64,000 nucleotides of DNA from Devosia sp. GTDB taxonomy: Bacteria; Pseudomonadota; Alphaproteobacteria; Rhizobiales; Devosiaceae. A model generated the notes under the pieces. That model did no database searches. It saw only the letters and a list, made by a program, of their open reading frames with translations, and had not been told where the DNA came from. Shown here one piece after another: positions 6,905 through 15,145 of the stretch. A program made the position numbers and the translations under genes. The first letter of the stretch is position 1; each line of letters starts with the position of its first letter. The stretch is taken from positions 806,001-870,000 of the forward strand of contig NZ_CP075529.1 of NCBI RefSeq assembly GCF_025809055.1, read 5' to 3'.

Positions 6905-8404
6905 TTACCACCAGGGTTTCGGGGAGAAGTCGCCGCCGGCACTCTTTTCGATCACGCGCGCGGCTGCGAACAGGGTTTCCTCGTCAAAAGGCTTGCCGAT
7001 CAATTGCAGGCCGAGCGGCAGTCCCTGCCCGTCCTTTCCGGCCGGAACCGCGATGCCCGGCAGGCCCGCCATGTTGACGGTCACGGTGAAAACGTCCTGC
7101 ATATACATCGCCACCGGATCGGCCGCGAGCGTCTCGTCGCCGATGCCGAAAGCCGCCGAAGGCGTCGCTGGCGTCAGGATGGCGTCGACCCCGCCGTGGA
7201 AGGCGTCCTCGAAATCCTTCTTGATCAGCGTCCGCACCTTCTGCGCCTTGACGTAATAGGCATCGAAATAGCCGGCGCTGAGCACATAGGTGCCGATCAT
7301 GATGCGGCGCTTTACCTCCCGGCCGAAACCGGCGGCGCGAGTCAATTCATACATGTCGGTGATGTCCTTGCCGCTGACGCGCAGGCCATACTTGACGCCG
7401 TCATAGCGGGCGAGGTTGGACGAGGCTTCGGCCGGGGCCACGATATAATAGGCCGGCAGCGCATACTTTGTGTGCGGCAGAGAGATGTCCTTGACCGTAG
7501 CGCCCTCGGCCTTCAGCCATTCCAGTCCCTCGGTCCAGAGCTTTTCGATTTCTCCCGGCATCCCGTCCATCCGGTATTCCTTCGGAACACCGATGGTCAG
7601 GCCCTTCACGCCACGCTCGACGGCGGCGGCAAAATCTGGAACCGGAATATCGACACTGGTCGAATCCTTGGGATCGAACCCCGACATCGAGGTCATCAGG
7701 ATTGCCGCATCCTCAACCGTGCGGGCAATCGGGCCGGCCTGATCGAGCGAGGATGCGAAAGCGACTGTGCCCCAGCGCGATGCACGCCCATAGGTCGGCT
7801 TGATCCCCACCGTGCCGGTAAGGGCCGCCGGCTGGCGGATCGAGCCGCCGGTATCGGTTGCCGTCGCGCCGGCGCAGAGCCAGGCCGCCACGGCCGCGGC
7901 CGACCCACCCGACGATCCGCCCGGCACCAGGCTGGCATTGCTGCCATCGGCCCGGAACGGGCTGGTCACCGGGCCGTAATAGGACGTCTCGTTGGACGAG
8001 CCCATGGCAAACTCATCCATGTTAAGCTTGCCCAGCATTACCGCGCCATCGCGCCAGAGATTGGCCGTCACGGTGGATTCGTATTCCGGCTTGAAGCCAT
8101 CGAGAATATGGCTGGCGGCCTGGGTGTGCACGCCCTTGGTCGCGAACAGGTCCTTGACCCCCAGCGGGATGCCCTCGAGCGTACCGCCCTGCCCCTTGCC
8201 CAGTTTTTCGTCGCTGGCCCTGGCCATGTCCCGCGCCTGTTCGGGCGTCGTCGCCACATAGGCGTTGAGGCTCGGATTGGCCTTCTCGATGGCCCCGATA
8301 TAGGCGTCGGTCAATTCGAGCGCTGTAAAGCTCTTGTCCTTGAGACCCTTGCGGGCATCGGCGAGGCTGAGTTTGGTCAGGTCAGTCACGGAAATATCTC
8401 TCAT
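6905..8404 (-). CDS. gatA: Asp-tRNA(Asn)/Glu-tRNA(Gln) amidotransferase subunit A
   Basis: GatA is the glutaminase of the GatCAB complex; it releases ammonia from glutamine for transamidation on GatB. The 499-residue protein is full length for the family and carries the amidase-signature Ser-cisSer-Lys triad: K84 in GVKDLF, S164 in PGGSSGGSAA and S188 in DTGGSIRQPAA. It follows gatC with one GNAT gene in between, all on the minus strand with short gaps, so the unit is gatC-GNAT-gatA. gatB is about 2.2 kb further along the same strand and has its own terminator. Confidence 0.96.
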   Translation of the reverse strand: MRDISVTDLTKLSLADARKGLKDKSFTALELTDAYIGAIEKANPSLNAYVATTPEQARDMARASDEKLGKGQGGTLEGIPLGVKDLFATKGVHTQAASHILDGFKPEYESTVTANLWRDGAVMLGKLNMDEFAMGSSNETSYYGPVTSPFRADGSNASLVPGGSSGGSAAAVAAWLCAGATATDTGGSIRQPAALTGTVGIKPTYGRASRWGTVAFASSLDQAGPIARTVEDAAILMTSMSGFDPKDSTSVDIPVPDFAAAVERGVKGLTIGVPKEYRMDGMPGEIEKLWTEGLEWLKAEGATVKDISLPHTKYALPAYYIVAPAEASSNLARYDGVKYGLRVSGKDITDMYELTRAAGFGREVKRRIMIGTYVLSAGYFDAYYVKAQKVRTLIKKDFEDAFHGGVDAILTPATPSAAFGIGDETLAADPVAMYMQDVFTVTVNMAGLPGIAVPAGKDGQGLPLGLQLIGKPFDEETLFAAARVIEKSAGGDFSPKPWW

Positions 8405-8423
8405 TCGTCACGGCGGGCGGCGA

Positions 8424-8909
8424 TCAGGCCACCCCAGCCGGAGCCGATAGCGGCAGTTCAAAGAAGGCCGACCATTCGCTGTCGGGATAATCGAGGAAGG
8501 GGCCGCGCTGGACAAAGCCGTAGCGCGTATAGAGCCGGTGCGCCTCGGCCATGCCGTCGCCCGTGCCGGTCTCAAGCATCACCACCGGCAAGCCCTTTTG
8601 GCGCGCCAGCTCGATGATGCGCTCCAGCAGTTGCCGCCCGACGCGCTGGCCCCGCACTTCGGGCAGGGTGAACATGCGCTTGACCTCGCCCAGCTCCGGG
8701 CCGTGCAGTTTCAACGCACCCATGCCCACGGCCTTGCCGCTATCATCACGGGCCACGAACAGGGTCGTGGCGCTGTCGGCCATCTGCTCGACGGTCATCT
8801 TGAACTGGAATTCGAGCGGCGACAGCGGCAAGAGGTGCGCATTGAGCTGCTCGACCAGGGCGCGCACGTCGTCCTGCAGCGGCGTTTCGATGGCGATGCT
8901 GATCGCCAT
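8424..8909 (-). CDS. GNAT-family N-acetyltransferase inside the gatCA unit
   Basis: A 161-residue acetyltransferase with the acetyl-CoA-binding segment VRGQRVGRQLLERI and a C-terminal HRLYTRYGFVQRGPF, typical of the putative-acetyltransferase branch. Its start directly abuts the gatC stop (8909/8910), and it ends 20 bases before gatA. It is therefore very likely translated from the gatCA message. A role in translation is not implied by family membership. The substrate is unknown. Confidence 0.85.
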   Translation of the reverse strand: MAISIAIETPLQDDVRALVEQLNAHLLPLSPLEFQFKMTVEQMADSATTLFVARDDSGKAVGMGALKLHGPELGEVKRMFTLPEVRGQRVGRQLLERIIELARQKGLPVVMLETGTGDGMAEAHRLYTRYGFVQRGPFLDYPDSEWSAFFELPLSAPAGVA

Positions 8910-9197
8910 TTATTCCACCACCTTGGGGACCATGAAGAAGTTGTCTTCGGTCAGCGGTGCATTGCCCACGATCTTTTCGGGATAGCCGCCGTCACTGATC
9001 ACGTCGTCGCGGCGGCGCAGTGTCATTGGCGTCACCGAGGTCATCGGCTCGACACCATCGACATTCACCTCACCAAGCTGCTCGACAAAGCCCAGGATGG
9101 CATTGAGCTCCTGCTGATAGCCGGCCACTTCCGTTTCCTCGATGCGGATACGGGCCAGGCGACCGATGCGCTTTACGGTGGCGGCGTCGACGGACAT
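8910..9197 (-). CDS. gatC: Asp-tRNA(Asn)/Glu-tRNA(Gln) amidotransferase subunit C
   Basis: GatC is the small subunit that wraps around and stabilises GatA-GatB. The 95-residue form starts MSVDAATVKRIGRLARIRI and ends NAPLTEDNFFMVPKVVE, the usual GatC termini, with the central VEPMTSV motif. The ATG at 9197 has GGAG at good spacing; the longer frame from 9239 adds 14 residues without support. It is first gene of gatC-GNAT-gatA. Confidence 0.93.
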   Translation of the reverse strand: MSVDAATVKRIGRLARIRIEETEVAGYQQELNAILGFVEQLGEVNVDGVEPMTSVTPMTLRRRDDVISDGGYPEKIVGNAPLTEDNFFMVPKVVE

Positions 9198-9281
9198 GAA
9201 TTTCTCCAGCGGAATGCGTGTTCGCGGCGTTATTAGCAATCCGCCACGGCAAAAGACAATGAAAATGCCTTATCCGTCACA

Positions 9282-9803
9282 TCAGACTTCCACGGCGAGG
9301 CCGGGCTCCAGGGCGATGAGCCCGGCGCCGTCGAGCAGCGGGGGCAGCATCGAAAAAGCCTGATCCCGCGCCGCGTCGCTGCCGCCAAACGCGATCAGGT
9401 GCGGCCTGCGGCTTTCGAGGAGTGCCGCACCCCGCCGCGCCAGGTCATCCCCCGCCATCACCACCACGGCCTTTTCCACCCAACGGCCGAGAGCCGGTGG
9501 TTCGCCGGCCAGCAACAGCAGCGGACGATCCTCATCCGCATCAACCAGCAGCGCCCCCTCTCCCAGCGTCCAGATCTGCGCGGGGCGCAGCGATTCGTCG
9601 GCGTCGAGCAGTCTCTGGATGGGCCGGGCAGTCCAATTGGTCCCATCAGCAGGCTTATGTGGCGCGTCCATGGCAGTGACGATATCCGCGCCGCTTACCA
9701 GTTCGCCGGAATCGACGCCGATCGCCTGCTCCGCATCGACCACGATGATCTGGCCGCCGATGTGAATGCGAAAGGCGGTTCCGCCAAACCAGGTGAGTTT
9801 CAT
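9282..9803 (-). CDS. hypothetical protein with a degenerate metallo-beta-lactamase-like start
   Basis: A 173-residue protein. The first strands (MKLTWFGGTAFRIHIGGQII followed by VVDAEQ) resemble UlaG-type metallo-beta-lactamase folds. The HxHxDH metal-binding motif is absent: the matching segment reads GADIVTAMDAPHK. Glycine-rich turns later (GEGALLVDADEDRP, GLIALEPG) fit a beta-sandwich-like fold. If it descends from that family it is unlikely to be a zinc hydrolase. It lies alone, 84 bases upstream of gatC on the same strand and divergent from ruvX. Confidence 0.55.
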   Translation of the reverse strand: MKLTWFGGTAFRIHIGGQIIVVDAEQAIGVDSGELVSGADIVTAMDAPHKPADGTNWTARPIQRLLDADESLRPAQIWTLGEGALLVDADEDRPLLLLAGEPPALGRWVEKAVVVMAGDDLARRGAALLESRRPHLIAFGGSDAARDQAFSMLPPLLDGAGLIALEPGLAVEV

Positions 9804-9872
9804 CCATCGATTCCTGTCGCCAAGGTCGCCAACAGCCTATAGGAGGTCGATCAACTGGCAAGGACCAGTAGC

Positions 9873-9959
9873 CCTCATGGTGAGCCTGTCGAACCACGAG
9901 GTCGCGGCAGGCCAGCCTCCACTCGCTCGACCTCGTCCTTCGACAAGCTCAGGATGAGG
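9873..9959. repeat. large imperfect inverted repeat (alphaproteobacterial REP type)
   Basis: Left arm CCTCATGGTGAGCCTGTCGA... (9873-9901) and right arm CCTCGTCCTTCGACAAGCTC... (9931-9959) are reverse complements apart from a few positions, with 29 bases between. The right-arm type is a common dispersed element in alphaproteobacteria. It ends 17 bases before ruvX, so it would lie in its leader. Confidence 0.8.
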
Positions 9960-9976
9960 TCTTTGGGAATCCTGAC

Positions 9977-10438
9977 GTGACCGAAGACCTGACCAATCCC
10001 CTTGCCGCCATTCCGCCCTCAGGAAAAATCCTGGGGCTGGACCTGGGCACCAAGACCATCGGTGTCGCCGTTTCGGACGCCATGCGCTATTCGGCCACCC
10101 CGCTCGAAACCATCAAGCGCACGAAGTTTACCCAGGACGCCGAGCGGCTCATCGAACTCATCTCCGAAAATCAGGCGGTGGCGATCATTCTCGGCCTGCC
10201 TCTCAACATGGATGGCAGCGAGGGCCCGCGCGTCCAGTCGACCCGCGCCTTCGCCCGCAACCTGGCGCAAAAGATCACGCTGCCCATCGCCTTCTGGGAC
10301 GAGCGCCTATCGACCTCGGCCGTCACCCGCATGATGATCGAGGCCGACCTGCGCCGCGACCGCCGCGCGGAAGTCGTCGACAAACTGGCCGCCAGCTACA
10401 TCCTGCAGGGCGCCCTTGACCGGTTGCGCAACTGGTAA
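9977..10438 (+). CDS. ruvX: putative Holliday junction resolvase / pre-16S rRNA nuclease (YqgF family)
   Basis: A 153-residue RNase H-fold nuclease. The metal-binding and family motifs are visible: ILGLDLGTKTIGVAVSD, LPLNMDGSEGPR and FWDERLST, then a final helix VVDKLAASYILQGALD. Family members have been implicated in 16S rRNA 5' maturation and in resolving branched DNA. The start is GTG at 9977, and the upstream DNA is a REP-like inverted repeat. It ends convergently with an AraC-type gene. In related genomes it often lies near gatCA, as it does here. Confidence 0.9.
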   Translation: MTEDLTNPLAAIPPSGKILGLDLGTKTIGVAVSDAMRYSATPLETIKRTKFTQDAERLIELISENQAVAIILGLPLNMDGSEGPRVQSTRAFARNLAQKITLPIAFWDERLSTSAVTRMMIEADLRRDRRAEVVDKLAASYILQGALDRLRNW

Positions 10439-10468
10439 TCCACTTTCGAGTCCGTAAGCGCTACAATA

Positions 10469-11467
10469 TCAATGGCTTAAAGCCATTTTCTGATCCAATT
10501 CAGAAAATGATCTCGAGGTGCCGCGCCTGAGACTTCCCGGCGATTCACCGAAAACCTGCTTGAACGCCCGCCCGAAGGCCGCATCCGACTGATAGCCTGC
10601 ATGGCGGGCAATGCGCGACAGTGTCTCCCGCCCTTCTACCACGGCCAGGCGCGCCCGCTGCAGGCGCCAATCGGTCAGGTAACGCATGGCCGGCACGCCC
10701 AGAGTTTCGGCAAACCGTGCCGCAAATCCCGAGCGGGACATGCCGGCAATCCGCGCCAGCTGTTCCAGCGTCCAGTTTTCACCCGGACGATTGTGCATGG
10801 CCGCCAGCGCCCGCCCCAATTGTGCATCACGCAGCCCGGCGAGCCAGCCCGTCTGGCTCTCCGGCGCGGTATCGAGCCAGGTGCGGATCGCCTGGATGAT
10901 CAGGATATCGGCCAGCCGGGTGATGACCGCCTCGCCCCCCGGCCTCAAGTCCGCCGCCTCATGGGAGATAAGGTCGAGCGTACTGCGCACCCAGCCACCG
11001 GCCGCATCGTGCCAGCGATCGACGATCAATACGTCCGGCAGCAGCTCGACCAGCCGGCGGGCCGCGACATCGTCAAACGCCACCACCCCGGTCATGGCGC
11101 GCGTCACTGGCCCCGGCCCGGCAATGGACATGAGTTCATAGCGCTCACTGACACGGGTCGCCGGCAGGTCGAACAGGGGCGTGGTCTTCATATCCGGCGA
11201 GCTGGCCAGTTCAACCGGCGTGCCCAGTGGCAGCACCACCATGCTGCCCTCGCGCACGAGCACAGCATCACGATTGGGGAGGCGCATCCAGCCCTCGCCC
11301 GCCGTTATGATGACGAACAGCATCGCATTTTCCATCTGCGGCAGCGCCACGCCCCAGGGCGCACCCAATTCGGCCCGGCAATAGAGCGTGCCATTGAGCC
11401 GCAGCATGTGCAGGACATCGCCGAGCGGGTCCGAGGCGGCGGGGGGCTGGAAGTGCGAAACGGCCAT
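10469..11467 (-). CDS. AraC-family transcriptional regulator with cupin N-terminus
   Basis: A 332-residue regulator. The N-terminal two thirds have the cupin-like sensor seen in the AraC/cupin_6 group (GWMRLPNRDAVLVREGSMVV). The last ~100 residues form the double HTH (WTLEQLARIAGMSRSGFAAR, then YQSDAAFGRAFKQVFGESPG). It is divergent from an NmrA-like oxidoreductase gene with a shared 117-base gap, a typical arrangement for local control. The inducer is unknown. Two short inverted repeats occur within its last codons (10471-10509) and may help end the convergent transcripts. Confidence 0.88.
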   Translation of the reverse strand: MAVSHFQPPAASDPLGDVLHMLRLNGTLYCRAELGAPWGVALPQMENAMLFVIITAGEGWMRLPNRDAVLVREGSMVVLPLGTPVELASSPDMKTTPLFDLPATRVSERYELMSIAGPGPVTRAMTGVVAFDDVAARRLVELLPDVLIVDRWHDAAGGWVRSTLDLISHEAADLRPGGEAVITRLADILIIQAIRTWLDTAPESQTGWLAGLRDAQLGRALAAMHNRPGENWTLEQLARIAGMSRSGFAARFAETLGVPAMRYLTDWRLQRARLAVVEGRETLSRIARHAGYQSDAAFGRAFKQVFGESPGSLRRGTSRSFSELDQKMALSH

Positions 11468-11551
11468 GCGACACCAATCCTAACAAACTTGCTGGACGAT
11501 CTGCATAGATAACTGGCCATTCGGCGATGGAAAGTCCAGCCCACGTCGCCA

Positions 11552-11580
11552 ATCTCCCGGTCGTAAGCAAAACGGGAGAT
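11552..11580 (+). promoter_or_regulatory. hairpin covering the ribosome site of the NmrA-like gene
   Basis: ATCTCCCG (11552-11559) and CGGGAGAT (11573-11580) form an 8-bp stem. The 3' arm contains the GGGAGA ribosome site, four bases before the ATG at 11585. It could mask the site or be a protein-binding palindrome. Confidence 0.4.
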
Positions 11581-11584
11581 CCCT

Positions 11585-12412
11585 ATGAGCCATTCACCCA
11601 TCCTCGTCATTGGCGCCAGCGGCAAGGTAGGCCGCCGAGTCGTCGCCAAGCTGACCGACATGAACCGCCCCACCCGTCCGGCGGGCCGCCGCACCGCATT
11701 GCCGTTTGATTGGCAGGACCGCTCGAACTGGGCCGATCATTTCTCCGGCGTGGACACGGCCTATGTCGCCTACTATCCAGACCTGGCTTCACCCCAAAGC
11801 GCCGATGATATCGCGGCCCTTGTCGCCGCCGCCAGGTCTGCGGGTCTCAGGCGCATGGCCCTGCTTTCCGGTCGCGGCGAAAGCGGCGCGATCAGGGCCG
11901 AAAACGTGCTGCGCGACAGCGGCCTCGGCTACACCATCCTGCGCTCGGCCTTCTTCAACCAGAACTTTTCCGAGGGCCTTATGCACCAGGGCGTCATGGA
12001 CGGCCTGCTCGCCTTGCCGGCTGGCACGCGCGCGGAACCCTTCGTCGACCTCGACGACATCGCTGAAGTGGCCGCAGCCGCCCTGGTCGACGACCGGCAC
12101 CACAACAAGGTGTATGAAATGACCGGCCCGCGCCTGCTCACCTTTGCCGATGCCATGTTCGAGATCGATGCCGCCACGGGGCGCGAACTGGCCTACGCTC
12201 CCATATCCCTCGATCAATTCCAGGCGGCGATGGAAGCCGCGATCGGGCCCGATGACGCCCATCTCTACACAGAACTGTTCCGGGAACTGTTCGATGGCCG
12301 CAATGAGTCGATCACCAACGGCGTCCAGGAAGCCCTTGGCCGTCCGCCGCGAGACTTTGCTGACTATTGCGTCGGGGCCGCAAAAGCCGGCGCCTGGCGG
12401 CTGGCCGCCTAG
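11585..12412 (+). CDS. NmrA-like NAD(P)-binding oxidoreductase (atypical SDR)
   Basis: A 275-residue Rossmann protein. The N-terminal dinucleotide motif is seen in ILVIGASGKVGRRVVAKL. The body resembles the NmrA/QorB-type atypical short-chain dehydrogenases (MALLSGRGESGAIRAENVLR, YTILRSAFFNQNF, EPFVDLDDIAEVAAAALVD). These act as quinone reductases or redox sensors. The product was named only by fold; the substrate is unknown. It is divergent from an AraC-type regulator that probably controls it. It is followed, 2 bases after its stop, by a DUF4345 gene. Confidence 0.85.
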   Translation: MSHSPILVIGASGKVGRRVVAKLTDMNRPTRPAGRRTALPFDWQDRSNWADHFSGVDTAYVAYYPDLASPQSADDIAALVAAARSAGLRRMALLSGRGESGAIRAENVLRDSGLGYTILRSAFFNQNFSEGLMHQGVMDGLLALPAGTRAEPFVDLDDIAEVAAAALVDDRHHNKVYEMTGPRLLTFADAMFEIDAATGRELAYAPISLDQFQAAMEAAIGPDDAHLYTELFRELFDGRNESITNGVQEALGRPPRDFADYCVGAAKAGAWRLAA

Positions 12413-12414
12413 CC

Positions 12415-12801
12415 GTGGCCATTTTCACGCGGCTGCTGCTGGCCATCGGCGCTTTGACGGCAGCTGCCCTGGCCCTGTCGATCCTGTTCCTGCCCGTTCC
12501 GTTCTATTCCGGTTACGGAATTGCGGTCGGCGCGGAGGTGAGCCTGCTCAATGAGCTCAAGGCCCCGGCCCTGCTCATCCTTGCCCTAGGCCTGATCCAG
12601 GCCGTTGGCCTCGTGCAGGCCAGGTACCAGCAGGTCGGTGTCGCGGCGGGCCTGCTGCTCTATCTGAGCTTTGGCCTGTCGCGGCTGGTCGCCATCCTCA
12701 CCGACGGGCCGCCATCGCCAGCCTTGATCTGGGTTGCTGTTGTCGAACTGACTCTGGGCGGTGCTTTTGCCCTGGCGCTTTGGCGGTTGCGGCGGGGATA
12801 A
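12415..12801 (+). CDS. DUF4345-like membrane protein
   Basis: A 128-residue protein with four predicted membrane helices (LLLAIGALTAAALALSILFL, LILALGLIQAVGLV, AAGLLLYLSFGLSRLVAIL, VAVVELTLGGAFALAL). The layout is that of DUF4345 proteins. The GTG at 12415 starts two bases after the stop of the NmrA-like gene, so expression is probably coupled. Function is unknown. A longer in-frame start at 12367 overlaps the upstream gene and gives a charged, atypical N-terminus. Confidence 0.7.
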   Translation: MAIFTRLLLAIGALTAAALALSILFLPVPFYSGYGIAVGAEVSLLNELKAPALLILALGLIQAVGLVQARYQQVGVAAGLLLYLSFGLSRLVAILTDGPPSPALIWVAVVELTLGGAFALALWRLRRG

Positions 12802-12878
12802 TTTCGCGAAACGGCCAGGGTGGGCTTGCCCCACCCTGCCCCCTCGGCTAGACCGCAGCAAATCGCAAGGGATGCGAC

Positions 12879-13850
12879 ATGCCGCAGCAGAGCTCACGCA
12901 CCGGCCATTCCGGTGACTTCCCCCCGTTCCAGCAACGACACCTCATTTCCATCGCCGATCTCCAGCCGCACGAAATCATCGACCTGCTGGACCGCGCCGA
13001 GGGCATGATCGAAGTGTCCCGGCAGGAGCGCAAGTCTCTGCCGACGCTGTCCGGCAAGACCCAGATCAATCTCTTCTTCGAACCCTCGACCAGGACGCAG
13101 TCCTCCTTCGAGATCGCCGGCAAGCGCCTGGGTGCGCTGGTGGTGAACATGTCGGTCAAGACCAGTTCGGTGTCCAAGGGCGAAACCCTGGTCGATACCG
13201 CCGCGACCCTCAACGCCATGCGCCCGGACGTCCTGGTCGTCCGCCATTCCGCCGCTGGTGCGGTGGAACTGCTCTCCCAGAAGGTCGGCTGCGCCGTGAT
13301 CAATGCCGGCGATGGCGCCCACGAACATCCGACCCAAGCGCTCCTCGATGCGCTGACCATCCGTAACCACAAGGGTACGCTTGCCGGGCTGACCGTTGCC
13401 ATCTGTGGCGACATCGCCAATTCCCGGGTCGCCCGATCCAACCTTTTGCTCCTGGGCGCGCTCAACGTCCGCACCCGGGTCATCGCGCCCCGCACCCTGC
13501 TTCCCGCCGGCATCGAAAACCTGGCGACCGAAGTTTTCACCGACATGGAAGAAGGCCTCAAGGGTGCCGATGTGGTGATGATGCTGCGCCTGCAGCACGA
13601 ACGCGCCAATGGCCGCATGATCCCTTCGGTGCGCGAATACTACCGCTTCTATGGTCTGGACGAGGCCAAGCTGGCCCATGCCAAGCCTGACGCCATCGTC
13701 ATGCATCCGGGCCCCATGAACCGCGGCGTCGAAATCGACCCCGCCATTGCCGATGGTGATCGCAGCGTCATCACCGACCAGGTCGAAATGGGGGTCGCCG
13801 TGCGCATGGCCGTGCTCGATGCCCTGCTCCCGGCGAGGAACGAGCCATGA
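12879..13850 (+). CDS. pyrB: aspartate carbamoyltransferase, catalytic chain
   Basis: It catalyses carbamoyl phosphate + L-aspartate to carbamoyl aspartate, the second step of pyrimidine synthesis. The 323-residue protein shows the carbamoyl-phosphate motif FFEPSTRTQSSFE, the aspartate-domain segments HEHPTQALLDALTI and MMLRLQHERANG, and VMHPGPMNRGVEI near the end. Its last four bases overlap the start of the downstream dihydroorotase-like gene. Paired enzymes of this kind form a complex, the DHOase-like partner being needed for assembly or activity in several bacteria. Confidence 0.95.
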   Translation: MPQQSSRTGHSGDFPPFQQRHLISIADLQPHEIIDLLDRAEGMIEVSRQERKSLPTLSGKTQINLFFEPSTRTQSSFEIAGKRLGALVVNMSVKTSSVSKGETLVDTAATLNAMRPDVLVVRHSAAGAVELLSQKVGCAVINAGDGAHEHPTQALLDALTIRNHKGTLAGLTVAICGDIANSRVARSNLLLLGALNVRTRVIAPRTLLPAGIENLATEVFTDMEEGLKGADVVMMLRLQHERANGRMIPSVREYYRFYGLDEAKLAHAKPDAIVMHPGPMNRGVEIDPAIADGDRSVITDQVEMGVAVRMAVLDALLPARNEP

Positions 13851-15145
13851 TCCGCCCCCTCATCATCGACAATGCCCGCATCCTCGATCCGGCCTCCAAT
13901 ACCGATCAGACCGGAGCGGTTCTCATTGAAGACGGCCGCATTTCCGATCTGGCCATCGGCGGTCCGGCCGGGGTGCCGGACGGCGCCGAAGTCATCAACG
14001 CCCAGGGCATGGTGCTGGCGCCGGGCCTCATCGATATGCGGGTTTTTGTTGGCGAGCCCGGCAAGGAATATCGCGAGACGCTGGCCTCGGCCGGCGCGGC
14101 TGCCGTTGCAGGCGGCGTCACCAGTTTCGTGATGATGCCCGATACGACCCCGGCGGTGGACGATGGCGCGCTGGTGGATTTCCTGATCCGCCGGGCCGAG
14201 GCGCAGTCTCCGGCCCGCATCCTTCCCGCCGCTGCCATCACCAGGGGGCTGGCCGGCAAGGAAATCACCGAGTTCGGGCTGCTCAAGGAAGCGGGCGCCG
14301 CCTGCCTCTCCGACGGTTCCGCATCGATCCAGTCAAGTGCCCTGCTGCGCAGCGCCATGACCTATGCCGCCAATTTCGACATGCCTCTCGTCCACCAATT
14401 GACCGATGCCAGCCTGGCGGGCGACGGCGTCATGAACGAGGGCCTGTTCGCCACGGTTCTGGGCCTCAAGGGCATTCCGCGCGAGGCCGAGACCATCCCC
14501 CTCGCCCGTGACCTGCAACTGGCGGCCCTGACCCGGGTGAACTATCACGCCGCCCAGGTGTCGACCAAAGGCTCCGTGGACCTGCTCGCCACCGCCAAGA
14601 GCAACAATAGCCGCGTCTCGGCCGGCATCTCGATCAACAATCTCTGCCTCAACGAAAATGACATCGGGCGCTACCGCAGCTTCTTCAAGCTCAATCCGCC
14701 CCTGCGCAGCGAGGACGACCGGCGCGCGGTGATCGATGGCCTGCGCTCGGGCGCCATCGACACCATCCATTCCGATCACGATCCGCAGGACAGCGAGGTC
14801 AAGCGCCAGCCCTTCGCCGAAGCTTCCTATGGCGCCATCGGCCTCGAAACTCTGCTCGCGGCCGCCCTGCGGCTGGTGCATTCCGGCGATGTCGAGCTGA
14901 TGACCATCCTGCGGGCCATGACCAGCCGCCCCGCCGAAATCCTCGGTCTTGAAACCGGACGTATTGCGCGCGGGGCACCGGCCGATCTCATCCTGTTCGA
15001 TCTCGAATATCCCTGGCAGGTCACCGAAAAGACCTTCCGTTCGCGCTCGCGCAACACCAGCTTCGAGGGCGCCCGCATGCAGGGCAAGGTCATGCGGACC
15101 CTGGTCAATGGCCGCACGGTCTTCGTGCATGAGGAAGACGCGTGA
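13847..15145 (+). CDS. pyrC: dihydroorotase-like protein, probably non-catalytic (pseudo-DHOase)
   Basis: A 432-residue amidohydrolase-fold protein coupled to pyrB by a 4-base overlap (ATGA). It matches the PyrC sequence pattern along its length, but the HxH metal ligands at the end of strand 1 are replaced: LIDMRVFVGEPG has R65 and F67 where active enzymes have His. The late DHAPH-type motif is also altered to SDHDPQ. This is the state of the PyrB-associated pseudo-dihydroorotases, which stabilise aspartate carbamoyltransferase, so an active dihydroorotase is expected elsewhere in the genome. The symbol follows common annotation; pyrX may be more accurate. Confidence 0.85.
   Translation: MIRPLIIDNARILDPASNTDQTGAVLIEDGRISDLAIGGPAGVPDGAEVINAQGMVLAPGLIDMRVFVGEPGKEYRETLASAGAAAVAGGVTSFVMMPDTTPAVDDGALVDFLIRRAEAQSPARILPAAAITRGLAGKEITEFGLLKEAGAACLSDGSASIQSSALLRSAMTYAANFDMPLVHQLTDASLAGDGVMNEGLFATVLGLKGIPREAETIPLARDLQLAALTRVNYHAAQVSTKGSVDLLATAKSNNSRVSAGISINNLCLNENDIGRYRSFFKLNPPLRSEDDRRAVIDGLRSGAIDTIHSDHDPQDSEVKRQPFAEASYGAIGLETLLAAALRLVHSGDVELMTILRAMTSRPAEILGLETGRIARGAPADLILFDLEYPWQVTEKTFRSRSRNTSFEGARMQGKVMRTLVNGRTVFVHEEDA

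Noticed and set aside
7004..8617. Long plus-strand frame (537 codons) opposite gatA
   Set aside because: Antisense shadow of gatA and the GNAT gene; no recognisable protein features.
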